Notes: a model not told the origin generated them from the letters alone. A stretch of 64,000 nt of DNA from Dasypus novemcinctus (GCF_030445035.2 NC_080677.1:24005513-24069512); one strand, 5' to 3'. Positions 38,066 through 49,751 are shown, counted from the stretch's first letter. A program made the numbers and translations.

Positions 38066-40830
38066 TCCTTCTCTCTTTAGAACTTCTTTTTACATTTCTT
38101 GCAATTAGTATCAAATTCCCTCAATTTTTATTTGTCTGAGAAAGCCATTATTTCTTTTTCCTTTTGAAGAATGATTTAATTGGATACAGAATTCTAGGTT
38201 AGTGGGCTTCCCCCCCCCTTTCAACACTTTAATATACTTAATTGTTCTCTCTTCTTGTTTGCATTATTTCTGAACAGAATTCCTATGTAATTCTTATCCT
38301 TGTTCCTCCATAGATAGTGTTTTCCCCCTCTGACTTCTTTTAAGATTTTCTTTCTTTTTAATTTTCTGTAATATGAATATGATGTGACTAAGTATAGATG
38401 TTTTGGTGTTTATACTGCTTGTTGTACTCTGAGCTTGCCAGACCTGTGGTTTGTATCTATCATTAATTTTGGAAAAATTTTAGCTCTTATTATCTCAAAT
38501 ATTTCTTCTTCTTCTTTCTTTATTTCCCTGGTATTCACACTATATATGTATTTTGCACCTTTGTTATTGTCCCACTGTTCTTGGATATTCTGTTCCATAA
38601 TTTTTATTCGTTTTTTTCCTTGGTGCATTTCAGTTGTGGAAGTTTCTATTGCCATATCTTCAGTAGCACTGATTCTTTCCTCAGCTGTGTCCAGTTTACT
38701 AATGAGCCCATCAAAAGCAATATTCATTTCTTTTACAGTACATTTTATTTCTAACATTTGTTTTTTATTCTTTTTCAGTGTTTCCATCTCTCTGCTTATG
38801 TTACTCATTGATTCTTGCATGTTTTCAACTTTTCCCTCTAGAATCCTTAGTATATTAAACATAGTTATTTTAAATTGCCAGTCTGATTTTTCCAAAATCT
38901 CTGATATATGAGTCTAATTCTGAAGCTTTCCCTTTCTCTTCTGATTGTGTTTTCTCACTTTTAGCATGCCTTGCAATTTTTTTGTTGAAAGCCAGACATG
39001 ATGGAAAAGGAACTGAGGGTAAAAGGAACTAAGATAAATAGGACTTTAAGATTTTATGTTTATATTGCTAGGAGTTAGCTATGTTTATAGTTTGCTGTAG
39101 CTGTATGTGTCAGAGGTGAAAATTTCCTCTGGTGTCCTTGGTATTGTCTTCTTTGTTGTCTTGGTGTTTCTCTAGAGGTACCTTCTTAAATAGGGGTCTG
39201 TCCCTTGAAATTCTTTTCAGCTATAATCTCATGTTATTATACAGGAACTCTATTGTTTTGGTGGTAAGATGTGGGGGAAAGGAAGGGAAACATTTTATAA
39301 TCCTATCTTTAGGTCTCAGTGTTTTAGGAAGCCAGGTTCACTGGGCTCTGACCTTCACAAGTGCTTCTGAGCTTCTTCACCTCTTAGGTTAAGCCGTCAT
39401 AAAACATGTTGGTTAGGTGAGGGTAAGATAGTTTTTCTTAAGAGGAGGTATTTGTTAAGTAGAATGGAATCTTCTGGTCATGTTTCAAAATGAGTACTTT
39501 TTCCCTACCCCTATCATAAACGAGAAGAGATTTTCCTTTGACCTTCATAGGTGGGAGCGTGGTGGGTTCTTGGAGGTAAAACTCATGAAAGGGTGAAGGT
39601 CTCCCTATGGCTGGGTTTTTTTCTTGTGTGAAGACAGGAGTGACAACTTCAAAGCTCTTTACAGGCCTGACTGAAAACCAGAAGTCTCCTGTGTCCTTTT
39701 TCTTTCGTACTTATTATTTTGTACTTATTTAGAGAAGTGTAGGTTTACAGAAAATCATGCAGATAATACAGTGTTCCCATATACCCTCAACCATACACAT
39801 AGTTTTCCTGACTGTTAACATTTTATATTAGTGTGATACCTTATACAATTAATGAAACAATATTTATATAAGTATACTATAGCTATAGTGCATAGTTTAC
39901 TTTATGGTTCATTGTTAGTATTGTACAGTCCTATGGTTATTTTTTAAAATTTTACTCTATTAGCATATATGTAACCTAAAATTTTCCCTTTTAACCATAT
40001 TGAAATATTTAATTCAGTGGTGGTAATTATATTCACAATGTTGTACTACCATCACCATGACCCATTATCAAAATTTTTCCATCACCTCAAACAGGAACTG
40101 TACCAATCAAAATTAACTCCCTATTCCCTTCCCCCACCCTGGCCCCTGGTAATCTTTATTCTAGTTTCTAACTCTTGAATTTGCTTATTCTAATTATCCA
40201 GAGAGGAATTTCCCAGGTCAGTCCTAGCCAGAACAAGGCTCCAAACTATCTGAAGAGGGGATGAAGGGAGCATCAGGAAGGGTGCTAGGCACTTTTCCAT
40301 GGCTCCCCAAAGCTGTGCGTTCTTGGCCTGCCAAGGACATGCAGCTCTTCACCTGTCTTCTGCAACCAGAGGAAGTGTGCTCTCTTTATGTCTCCTCTGC
40401 TGCCTTTGTACAGGGCAGTTGGAAAAATGGCTGCCCTTCAGAGCCAGTCTCCAAGAGAGCTGCAGCTGCTAATCAAAAGACATGATCAGCAATAGGCTCA
40501 TGCCCACCCCAGATCTTGAGGAAGTGGGTTTTTATGGCCCCTTCTTGCACCAGCAAGCTACTTCAGGGGTCAGACCCCACTGCTGCCTGCTGCAAGAATG
40601 GGGGATGGGTGCCAGTAACCAGGGCACCGAAAGAGCAGTTTAGTGGTATTTACCAAAAGTTACCAGCCCCTCCCTCCTACTCTTCCCTGGTAGCTGTATA
40701 GTGTTCTACTGGATGACAGTATTTTACAATAGTTGATTCAGACATTTCTCACCTGTTTAGTTGTTTTGGTGGAGGGACTACTTCCTGGAGCTTCTTCCTT
40801 TGCCATCTTTGCACAACCCTCACTAAAGTC
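38066..40830 (-). mobile_element. Old L1, antisense (nest, part 4: ORF1 and 5' UTR)
   Basis: Continues the antisense L1 through the ORF1 region and a 5' UTR-like stretch that ends near TTTGCCATCTTTGCACAACC. An embedded fragment at about 39700-40200 resembles another L1 3' end. Limits are approximate. Confidence 0.75.
38410..38895 (-). pseudogene. L1 ORF1 fragment, 161 codons open
   Basis: A minus-strand reading frame of 161 codons. It contains a coiled-coil-like stretch (heptad-rich, residues about 10-90) and MEQNIQEQWDNNKGAKYIYS, matching the L1 ORF1 protein region where the coiled coil meets the RNA-binding domain. ORF1p is an RNA-binding trimer needed for L1 mobility. Only the middle of the protein is present. 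The surrounding L1 is decayed, so the open frame is probably a survivor by chance. Confidence 0.75.
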
Positions 40831-41734
40831 TTCTTAACACATTAGTTTTTAATTTGGACATTGTGTCATACCATGGCATCTATTCAGCTTTCTTTTTGCT
40901 GTTTTTAAGGCTTATTTGAAATGTCTTATAATTGTGGAGGAAATTATTTGAATCCAAGTTTACATTAATTTTTGTTAAACCACATTTTGTTAGAGTCTAT
41001 CTATAGAGCCTATCAAAAGCTTTTTGAATCCTAATTCACTTATCCAAAAATTTTCCATACTTCCCATTTTGTTGTCACATATAAACATAATAAACAAGAA
41101 TTCCTGAGTGTTATCTAAATTATTAATAATAAGATACAGGAATTTAGATTCCTCTGTTATTGTTTAGCCATCTAGCAAATATTGGGAATACAATTTTATA
41201 TGAATCCATATAATATTTTTGGCTTCTTTTTTCTTTCATTTTTTTAAACAATTGTATTTATTTTTTCTTGTTTTTTAAAAAAATTGTTAATTTTTTTCTG
41301 AATCCATATAATTTTACTACAGATATCCCTTCTTCTTCCTTTTGTATCTCAGCCTCCATGCCATAAGAACTTTTTCTGTCATCTAGATACTGGAAAAACT
41401 ATCCAGCAAGTCTTTTATTTCCATTCTGTAGACCCAATTTGTCAAATCTGAAGACTTCCAGGGGGTTAAATCTTGAATAGTTAGAGTTAAGTGTGGGCTT
41501 CCTAAGATCTCCCTGCCTCAATTTCTTTTTTTGTAAAAAGAAGACAATATTGCCTATTTCATAGCATTGTGTGGACATTAGGACCTTAATTTATATTAGT
41601 TTTATCCTCTTCCTCTTTTTTTTTTTAAACAGGAAAAATCATAGCTGATCCTTTAGATTCTCTGGAAAAGAAAAATATAATGTAAATAACCCCTTCTCCA
41701 TCCTTAGCCTAGAAAAAAGTAATGATAATATCTC

Positions 41735-41960
41735 CCTTTTATTAAATATTTATTGGGTCTATGCACTTAACATACATTATCTTATTTAACTTTGCAACAA
41801 CTCTATGAGGCAGGTGTCACAGTTATTTCTTAATTTTAAGTTTGAGAAAACCAAGGCTTAGAGAGATAAAGTGCTCAAAGACATATCTAAGAAATAGAGT
41901 CAGGATTCAAATCCAGTCTGTACTCTTACCTACTACACTGTACTAACTCCTCAAATATTT
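41735..41960 (-). mobile_element. MIR SINE, antisense
   Basis: Reversed MIR order: AATATTTATTGGGTCTATGC, CTTATTTAACTTTGCAACAA, GAGGCAGGTG, then GAGTCAGGATTCAAATCCAG. Confidence 0.8.
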
Positions 41961-44900
41961 TTGTATTTTAAAAATTATTTTTTTAAAACTCTACCTTACC
42001 TTTTCTTAAGCCTGACAGCTTTAATGAGGAAATATAAAAGCAGCATAATGACAATTTTTCTCCTGGTCCATCATAAATCGTTGCTGGTTGCTGGTAAAGA
42101 AAGGCTTCAACAGCACGTAGCAAAGATCAGAACATCTTAAAGTTCCCCATTCTTCTTTTGGGAATGTGTCAGTGTCTCTGTGGAAGCAGGACTCTGTTAT
42201 CCAAAGCAAGTGTCTGGTGATTTTGACGTAAACACTTCGTATTTCTTTCAGGACTTCCCCTCCTCCTCCCTCCTACTTTAGTTGCCAGTTAGGTTCCTAG
42301 AGGATAGAAATAATTAGAAAATAGGAACAATGAACTGTACTTAGAGACTGGACAGCAAGTGGACACAGGAAGGAACCAGAGAAGCAGAGAGCAGGGAGAA
42401 GGAGCAGGTCAGGTTGGAGCTGAGCTCAACAGGTGAGAGAGAGGCTTACTCAACTGCGTTGGCAGTGAAAGGTTTGGCACCTAGGGGGCAGGACCAGATG
42501 CAAGCCATGGGATGGACTGCAGAGAGTCAGACCCTCAGGGTAGAGTCACAGCAAAGAGCTGGAGCCAGAGAAGGAGCGCAGGGAAGCACCGGTAAGGAGG
42601 GAGTTTGGTCCATATGAGACACGGCTCATAATCTTCCTTGCTACCCAAACGTGTGGGATACTTCCTAGAATCAAATAAGTTTAAGAGATCTTAGTAAGGC
42701 CATGTAATCCAAAATCTTTATGTCATGGGCGGGGAAACCAAATCTAGAGAAGTAAATTACCCAAAGCAGATGGTGTTCAATTTAGTAGAAGTACATGTAG
42801 GCTCAGTCTAATGATGTTTCTAGACCATTATGTCATATTTAAAGTTAAATATTAAATTTTAAAAATTATGTTATATAAATAGCACATAGATACATTATGT
42901 ATCTTTGCTGTGTTTTGCATTTAACCTACACATATATAAATTCTATAATACACTCTTTAATATTTTAGAAGACTTTTGCTAATTTGTATTGAATGAAGTA
43001 ATTCTTATATCAGTTACTCCAGTGGGAAATAAAATAATTTCAATATGATGAAGTTTGTACTTGGGACTATCATCATTGGGATCAAGGAAAACTTGATTTT
43101 GGGGAGTGTCTATGTATGCATGTGGTTGTGTATATATTAGTTTAGTCATTTAACAAAGATTACTGAGTACTCTATGCAAGCAGTCTCTCCACTTTGGGGA
43201 TGAAGGAATCTGCCCAATGGATGAACTCCCTCCCTTTGAATGAAGCACACCTTCCTAAGGCTGTTCAAGGAAGCCTTCATTTAATTTTATATAGGCCAGT
43301 GGAACAATTCTTACCAGACCATAGATGGCTTACAGAACTCCAGTTTTGTATTGTATTGTTTGTTTTTAAAGAAGACTAGCTCTCTCACGGACTCAGAAAG
43401 TAGACTAGAACTCCTAGAAATCCCAACTCATTATCATTGATAAAGTGCTCCAGTGTTACAAAAGGCAGCATTGTACAAAGCCTCACATGCAGATGCATTT
43501 ATGCTCAAGCTTGCTGTATGCTTCACTGCCACTTAGTGAATTTCCATATTTTCATTTGAAGATGCATTTGGCATTGAACTCGAATTTTTAAAAAAGCCTC
43601 AAGTAATTCAATAGAAGCAAATTTCCTATTTAAAAAAGAATCAATCCAAGATATGTAATGGCTTTAGACTGAAGCGACTGTTTTATAAAATAAACATGGA
43701 CAAAGGCACTTATTTTTCATGGGAGGGAATTTACTGAAGCAGATATTTAATGTTTCCTTTAACTTATAAAAACAGACCAGTTTAAAATTACCTACAACAT
43801 AAATAGCCTCCAGGAAGAACATACCTATGGTTATCCTATTTTTGGAGACAAAAATAGGGACATGTGATTAAATAAAATTATTTTCATCTTTGTGACTCTA
43901 GGAAAAGTCTTAGAGGTATGAAAATGGAATCTCATTCATTTAGCTTGTCTCTTTAAAACTTCTTAATCAAAATGAGAAAAAAAACCACTAAATAAATTGC
44001 TCTAAAAGAATCCTGGAAATGTGATCAAATTATAACAATTGTGAAATTCCAAGAGTTTTACCATCACTCTTTGGGAATAACTAATAATTAATGCCAGTTC
44101 CAACTCCTTACACCATAAATGGGAAAGAAGTACCTTAATTGCATAAAAAACTGTGAAACTGCCGAAATAAAAACACATTTTTATGCTGAGGATTATCAAT
44201 TAAAGTGTAATTAGTAGTTTAAATGATTATATAACATTTTCAAAGTGGTATTTACTAAACTAATTCTATTTATACTGTCCCACTGAACCAAGATAGATAT
44301 AGATATAACTTAGCTATTCACTTAAACATCTATGTATCTATTACTGAAAGTTAAAACATTTAAGTTTGGTAGGAAATTATCTGAATCAATTCAATTAAAG
44401 TCATTATTACTTGGAAAACCAAACCCTGACTATGATGATTTTGCTTATTTTGACATATGAAATTATATACAATGTAATTATTTCCATGTGGGGTTACATT
44501 TGGAATATTCCGACATGTCATATTTATTAAAGTAAACTGATTTATTATAAGATCAGTGATTTTTTTCTCTTTAAAAGTAAATTTAAAAATACTGTAGCCA
44601 AAACTTTTTAAAGTTCTGATTTATGGGTCATTATTGCCATCTGCTGGTTATGTAGTTTATTGCATTTTTTGCAAAAAAAATTTTGATTGCTTTACTAAAA
44701 CAGAACATAAGCAGAGTCTTAACTGTTCTGTACAGGATTAGATTAGCATTTTTACACAAGAAGAATAATTTTTCAATCATGAGGTCTTTCCATTTCAAAC
44801 AGGATGAGATAACTGGGGAGTATATTGAATTATAAGGTGCTATTTCAATTGTCAATTCATCATAGAAGAAGTATTTGGTTTACTGGTTCAAGCTACTGTC

Positions 44901-45259
44901 ATCAATAAGCATATAACCAAAATGTGACCCAAATGACTGATCAAAATAAATAATCCTTGCTGGAGAAGTTATAGTTTAAAAATGGAAACATACCATAAGT
45001 CTATTCAACTGTGATTAAAACTAAATACCATGTATCCTCTCATATGCAAAGCTATTTCTCTCCTTAGTAATGGAATGCATATTTATTTAGGTAACAATCT
45101 CTCAGTTTTCTCAGTTACCTAATGAATCTAGAATTCGTATTACTAATAAATAACAGAAATATAACTTGATGACAAAGAATTCAGGTGAGCAAAAATATAA
45201 TTGGAAGTAATACCAGTTAACCCTGAAAAAAAGATATATCTAGAACAAGATAAAGGAAC

Positions 45260-45400
45260 ACTTATTTATTGAGCACCTACTATGTTTTAGGTGCTTTACA
45301 AACATTATCTCATTTAATTATGGCTATAAGGTAGATATAACTTCCCTTATCTTTTGGATAAAAAATTTTTTTCTAGAGTAGCCAAATAACTGGCTTAGGG
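45260..45400 (-). mobile_element. MIR SINE fragment, antisense
   Basis: CTTATTTATTGAGCACCTAC followed by TTATCTCATTTAATTATGGC are hallmarks of the MIR 3' part in reverse. Confidence 0.75.
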
Positions 45401-45717
45401 TCATTGCACTGGCAATCTTCCTAGGTGAGTCCTCTATGTAAGGGTTTAGAATGTCCCCTGCACATAGTTATTCCTTTGCATTTACTATATTTCTGAATCA
45501 TACAATATATCTTAATTTTTCCTTAACACTATATCATGAGAATTTACCCCTATCTTAAAATATTTATTAAAAATATAACTTTAGTGTCCACAATGCTCCA
45601 TATTATGAGTGTTCCATACTTTGTTTGGCAGTGGGGTTATTCCTAAATTTTCACTGATATGAAAAATAGAATAGTGGCTATCCTTATGAAAAGATTAATT
45701 TTTAAAAGGCAAAACTG

Positions 45718-46095
45718 GGAAAACGGACTTGGCCCAATGGTTAGGGCATCCGTCTACCACATGGGAGGTCCGCGGTTCAAACCCCGGGCCTCCTTGACCC
45801 ATGTGGAGCTGGCCCATGCGCAGTGCTGATGCGCACGAGTGCCCTGCCACGCAGGAGTGTCCCCCGCGTAGGGGAGCCCCACGCACAAGGAGTTCGCCCG
45901 TAAGGAGAGCCGCCCAGCACAAAAGAAAGTGCAGCCTGCCCAGGAGTGGCGCCGCCCACACTTCCCGGGCCGCTGACAACAGCAGAAGTGGACAAAGAAA
46001 CAAGACGCAGCAAATAGACACAGAGAACAGACAACCGGGGGAGGGGGGTGGGATTAAATAAATAAATAAAATCTTAGAAAAAAATAAAAATAAAT
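45718..46095 (+). mobile_element. DAS SINE, full length
   Basis: Complete long DAS element. A 10-bp target duplication GGCAAAACTG lies at 45708-45717 and 46096-46105. It has a small deletion in the body (ATGCGCACGAGTGCC) relative to the other copies. Confidence 0.93.
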
Positions 46096-46105
46096 GGCAA
46101 AACTG

Positions 46106-47559
46106 ATCAGATTGTACTTTCAAGGGTAAGAATGTGTTTTGAGTTTGCATATTCATTCTAGAATATTTTTCTTTTGTCAACCTATACATAGCTTGGTTTT
46201 CTTAGTGTATTTTAAACTCAGTATTGAATAGACAGAATTCATTGGCTGTTTAAAACTTTGGCAAGTTACTATCCCTGTGATCTTTGGATTCCTAATAATT
46301 ATTGTGTGAATTACATGGGAAAACATTTTGAGCACCAAGATGCAATGCTCAAGGTGGTAAGAGTTCCTTGCAAAAAGATTACAAAAAACCCAATTAGTAT
46401 TACCAGCATACTGAATTTAAGTAAGTGACAAGTACTGTCAGTAAGTGCTTTAGACTTTCAGAGAAGAGGGGAATTAATGTGTATTGGAGAGATGGACTGG
46501 AGTTTGGAAGGTGAGAGAATTCTGATGGGCAGGGAGAAAAGGAGGCTCTCCATATGAAGACCTTTCATGATGAGTAAGGGACAGTTATAGGGTTTCATGC
46601 TGTGGACTTTCCCTTGGAAAGATCTGAATGGAGTGTTTGTGTCCTGCGAAGTGAGAAATTTAAATTGAAAGGGAAGATTGGGGTAGATTATTGAAGGCAT
46701 TGATTTGCAGCCAAGGAGATTACATTTTATCTGTGGGCTATGGGAGAGCCAAGAATATTTCTGAGCAGTGTCCTACTGGGGAGATGAATCTGCCCAAAAT
46801 AAGCTATAGATCAGATGGGGGCCACGGGGATCCTCAGGAGTTCGATCTCATCCATAATAAAACAGATGTGAGGTGAATTGGTGTGAACTCCAGAGGCATG
46901 ACCTGTGACAGAAGACATGGAAAATGTTAATGGCCCCTGGACCTGCGTGTCAGCTGCTGCCGCTATATGTATGGGCTTGTAGTGACTGAGGCTAAGAACT
47001 CCCCCCCTGCAGCTGCTGGGGGGTCTGTTTGGTTTAGGAAGATGAGAGCCCGGAACACCATGCTTCTAGGGCTGAGGAATTCTGAGGAACCTTGTTGGAA
47101 GTTAGTTTCATTTCAAGAATAGATTGGCAGGCGCTATCTTCCAAGCGGAAATCACGATATCATCTCACGAGCATCAACCTGAGCCTCTGGGGTCAGACCC
47201 ACCGGGCTCCACTTGGACCTTGTCACCTATTCCCGCGTGGCCTCAGGCCATTCCTTCATGGAGCTGAGCCTATAAAATGGGTCACTGAATGCTCAATTCA
47301 TCGTGCTTGTAGGAGGTGAGGAGAGATGTCCGCCATGTGCGTAGACGCTGCACAGGCTTCCAGTAGGGTTTGCTGGCCTCCCTGGCTCTCTTTCTATGGT
47401 TACTTCATTTCACGAAGATGTCCTCCCCATTTAATTACCTCAAAACATGCACTTTTTGGTAAAAACGCCAAAGTTAAGTTTGATCTCTAAGAAAGGAGTA
47501 AATTATGGAGACTTCACCTAACCGGGTCACCAGTACCAGCACAGCCAAAGCGACGCGCT
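46106..47559. other. Intergenic region upstream of DPY19L2
   Basis: Mixed composition. The 46440-46880 part is purine-rich and repeat-like, but I cannot name the family. GC content rises from about 46950 towards the CpG block. No exon is supported. Confidence 0.45.
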
Positions 47560-47702
47560 AGGGCTAGCTCGTGGAAAGAACGCGGTGCGCGCCGAGCGGT
47601 GCAGTGAGGAGCAGTGCGCTGGGCACGCGGGGTGGGGGCTGCGCGCAGGGGGCGGAGCAAGGAGGAGGGGCGCGCCGGGGTCCGTGTGCGCGGGGGGCGG
47701 GG

Positions 47703-47850
47703 CAGGGGCGGCACGCGCGGGGGGCGGGGCAGTGAGGGGCGGTGCGCGGGGGGGGCGGGGCAGTGAGGGGCGGTGCGCGGGGGGGGCGGGGCAGTGAGGG
47801 GCGCCGCGCGCGGCGGGGTGGGCAGTGAGGGGCGCCGCGCGCCCGGCAGC
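47703..47850 (+). repeat. 31-bp GC-rich minisatellite in promoter
   Basis: The marker CAGTGAGGGGC begins at 47730, 47761, 47792 and 47823, exactly 31 bp apart. A fifth copy at 47703 lacks four bases (TGAG), giving a 27-bp spacing. Each unit carries a GGGGCGGGGC box. More degenerate units extend left to about 47602. Confidence 0.92.
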
Positions 47851-48036
47851 CTGGGCTTCTCGCTCCCGCCCTGCGTTTCGCGGTCGCCTTGACGACGCGG
47901 GGTCCGCAACGGCGGCTAGGATGAGTCGTTGAGGCTGCGAGCGGAGCCAGGTCCCTTGGGACCTCGCCCTGACTCGGCTGGGCCTGCGCCGGAGAGTGAC
48001 CCAGCTCCATCCGAACCGAAGAGGGACTATGAGAAA

Positions 48037-48448
48037 ATGGTGGGGCAAACGAGGAATAAGCACAGAGAAGCATCTCCAAGGCCAACGCAGTCTTCCCGCG
48101 CCATGCCGCCTAAGCGGCGACGCCGGGCTACGGGCGCAGGGGAGCCGGAGATGGAGGCGGAGCCGCAGGAGCAGGTGGAAAAGGAGGAGCTGTTTCTGCA
48201 GGCTTCGTACCTAGGCGGCAGGAACCTGCCACGGGGCGCCCGGGAATGTACGTCGCGGAGGAACCGAAACCTGAGCCCCAAAAGGTCCCCGCCACTGAAA
48301 GTGGTCGCAAAGCACCTTCTTCTCGGGCGTTTACAATTCCTCCACTGTGTCATGGAGCAACTCCGCGAAAAGATGGCCACATTGAAGACATACCAGTTCT
48401 CGACATTGAAGACATACCAGTTCTCGGGCAGGACCCACCTCGGCATCG
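48037..48448 (+). CDS. DPY19L2: DPY19L2 first coding exon
   Basis: DPY19L2 belongs to the DPY19 multi-pass membrane family (related to C-mannosyltransferases). In spermatids it sits in the inner nuclear membrane and anchors the acrosome. This exon encodes a basic, Arg/Lys-rich cytosolic N-terminus and then KVVAKHLLLGRLQFL and MEQLREKMATLK, which align with VVAKTFLLGPFQFV and LAQLREK of human DPY19L2 from memory. It ends at GRTHLGI plus one base, at donor ATCG|GTGAGC. The ATG at 48037 opens the right frame; 48103 is an alternative. An in-frame stop TAG lies upstream at 47917. The exon carries an 8-residue tandem duplication. Confidence 0.88.
48379..48426 (+). repeat. Perfect 24-bp tandem duplication in DPY19L2 exon 1
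   Basis: Two identical 24-bp units (48379-48402 and 48403-48426), each encoding TLKTYQFS in frame. A single unit would restore the length expected from human DPY19L2. Confidence 0.97.
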
Positions 48449-49167
48449 GTGAGCAGAGCAGAGGGGACGCCCTCGTGCGAGCCGCGCAGTGCTGGGCACC
48501 CGGCCGGGGGTGGGGGCGCCGTAGGCCCTTCCCTCTAAGCCTCACTGCGCGAAGTGTGTCTGGAAGGAGATGAGGGCAACGAGCAAGCGTTTGTGGCCAC
48601 CTGGCAGCAATAATGAGAAGGTCCGAGCTCCTGAGAATCGCTGGCAAGAATCCCCAGCCCCTTAGTCCTTATTTTCAACGTTTTGGCCAGGGTTTTGGGC
48701 AAGGTAGTTATTTGGGCATCAATAAAAGGTCATCTTAATCAGGTCAGCCAATTATTACAGTTTGTGAAAATGATAGGCTAGCTCTTGGTGAGGGGAGACG
48801 AGTTCCTCTGAACCTTAGATAAAGGAAAGTTTTTTGTTTGTTTTCAGTTAGTTGAGATCATTGATAGTGAAAATGAGGTAAAAATAGATAATGTGTTGCC
48901 CATGTAGGTATCCATTTACTTCCATCTTGCTCTGCAGCTTCAGTGCCTAAAATTGGGGAATTTTCTTCCTCCTTTAAGCACTTGAAAGATTTTTCTTCCT
49001 CCATTTACGTACCTTATTTTCTGTAACCGGAGAAGTACCTTAAACTTTGTTGCTGTTTCAGTAAAATCAATTTGGGTCTAGTCCTCTGGCATAAATTAAC
49101 ATGCCTCCCAACCTAAGTGATTGCAATTTCTTTTCCACCGTAACCTAACCGTTGATGTCAATACTTG

Positions 49168-49751
49168 GAAGGTGTTGGCGCCTCTTTCGGGTAGAGGCGG
49201 GAGTGGAGCGGGGTGGGGAGGTGGGGAGGTGGGCGTGGGGGGTGTTGGCCGCGGCCTCTGGGCTGGAATGAGCTGCGCTCACGCTCACAGCAGGGCCGCC
49301 GAGCCCGAGCGCTGGCCAGTACCGACTATTGTTGCTGCAGGATTTGCTGTTCGTAACGTTTTGCAAGCCATGACGCATATGGAGTCTTAAGTAAAACAAG
49401 TTGTTCAAAGTCTTCAAAAAAACTGCCTTCAGCGGTGGCTATTACAGAGGTGGGTTTGAGCCCAAGATGGCAAAATCGGAAGCAACAGTAATACTGAGCG
49501 TAAGTCCTACTGCCTATAAAATAAAAATAAGAGATGCTCATAGACGAATTATGCTCTCAAATCACCCAGACAAGGGACGATTTCCTTATTTAGCAGTCAA
49601 AATCAATGACGCTAAAGATTTACTAGGTCAACCTGAAAAAGGAAGTAAATGTATGATGAATTTTAAGTTCAATAAGTTTATGTATAGGATTACCAACTTT
49701 TAAAAAATAAAATGCCTGAAAGCTCTAATTATAAAAAATGAAAAAAAATAG
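49168..49751 (+). pseudogene. DNAJC19: DNAJC19 processed pseudogene
   Basis: An intronless copy of the mRNA for DNAJC19 (TIM14), the J-domain co-chaperone of the mitochondrial import motor. Recognisable protein runs from ASTV-like to [14 protein letters not shown], then RDAHRRIML and NHPDKG, with the HPD motif at 49563-49571. It is dead: the start ATG reads CTG (49311), a small 5' deletion follows it, a TAA sits at 49388-49390, a frameshift lies near 49420, and the normal stop is lost. The 3' UTR, an AATAAA (49706-49711) and an A-tail are kept. A target duplication AATACTTG (49160-49167, 49752-49759) implies the GC-rich 49168-49310 is its 5' UTR. Confidence 0.9.

Larger units (their letters stand above)
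40831..45707. other. Intergenic, mostly unique, with one clear MIR
   Basis: AT-rich intergenic DNA. An antisense MIR is recognisable at about 41735-41960, and another MIR fragment at 45260-45400. A purine-rich, GC-richer block lies at 42340-42610. No coding exon is supported. Confidence 0.5.
47560..48560 (+). promoter_or_regulatory. DPY19L2: CpG-island promoter of DPY19L2
   Basis: About 1 kb is strongly GC-rich with frequent CG dinucleotides, in sharp contrast to the AT-rich surroundings. It contains repeated GGGGCGGGGC boxes (Sp1/KLF type, also able to form G-quadruplexes) and covers the first coding exon. No TATA box is evident and the exact transcription start is not determinable. Long minus-strand frames across it are composition artefacts. 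Confidence 0.8.

Noticed and set aside
42414-42617. 67-codon frame as a small gene
   Set aside because: No recognisable domain, low complexity and purine bias; kept only as a low-interest regulatory or repeat candidate.
47514-48085. Long minus-strand Pro/Ala/Arg-rich open frames of 130-180 codons
   Set aside because: They come from GC-rich CpG-island composition and the minisatellite. They overlap DPY19L2 exon 1 in antisense and match no family.
48027-48647. 206-codon minus-strand frame over DPY19L2 exon 1
   Set aside because: Antisense shadow of the real exon; no start context, no family similarity.
49121-49703. DNAJC19 copy as a functional gene
   Set aside because: Lost start codon, in-frame TAA, frameshift and lost stop make it a pseudogene.
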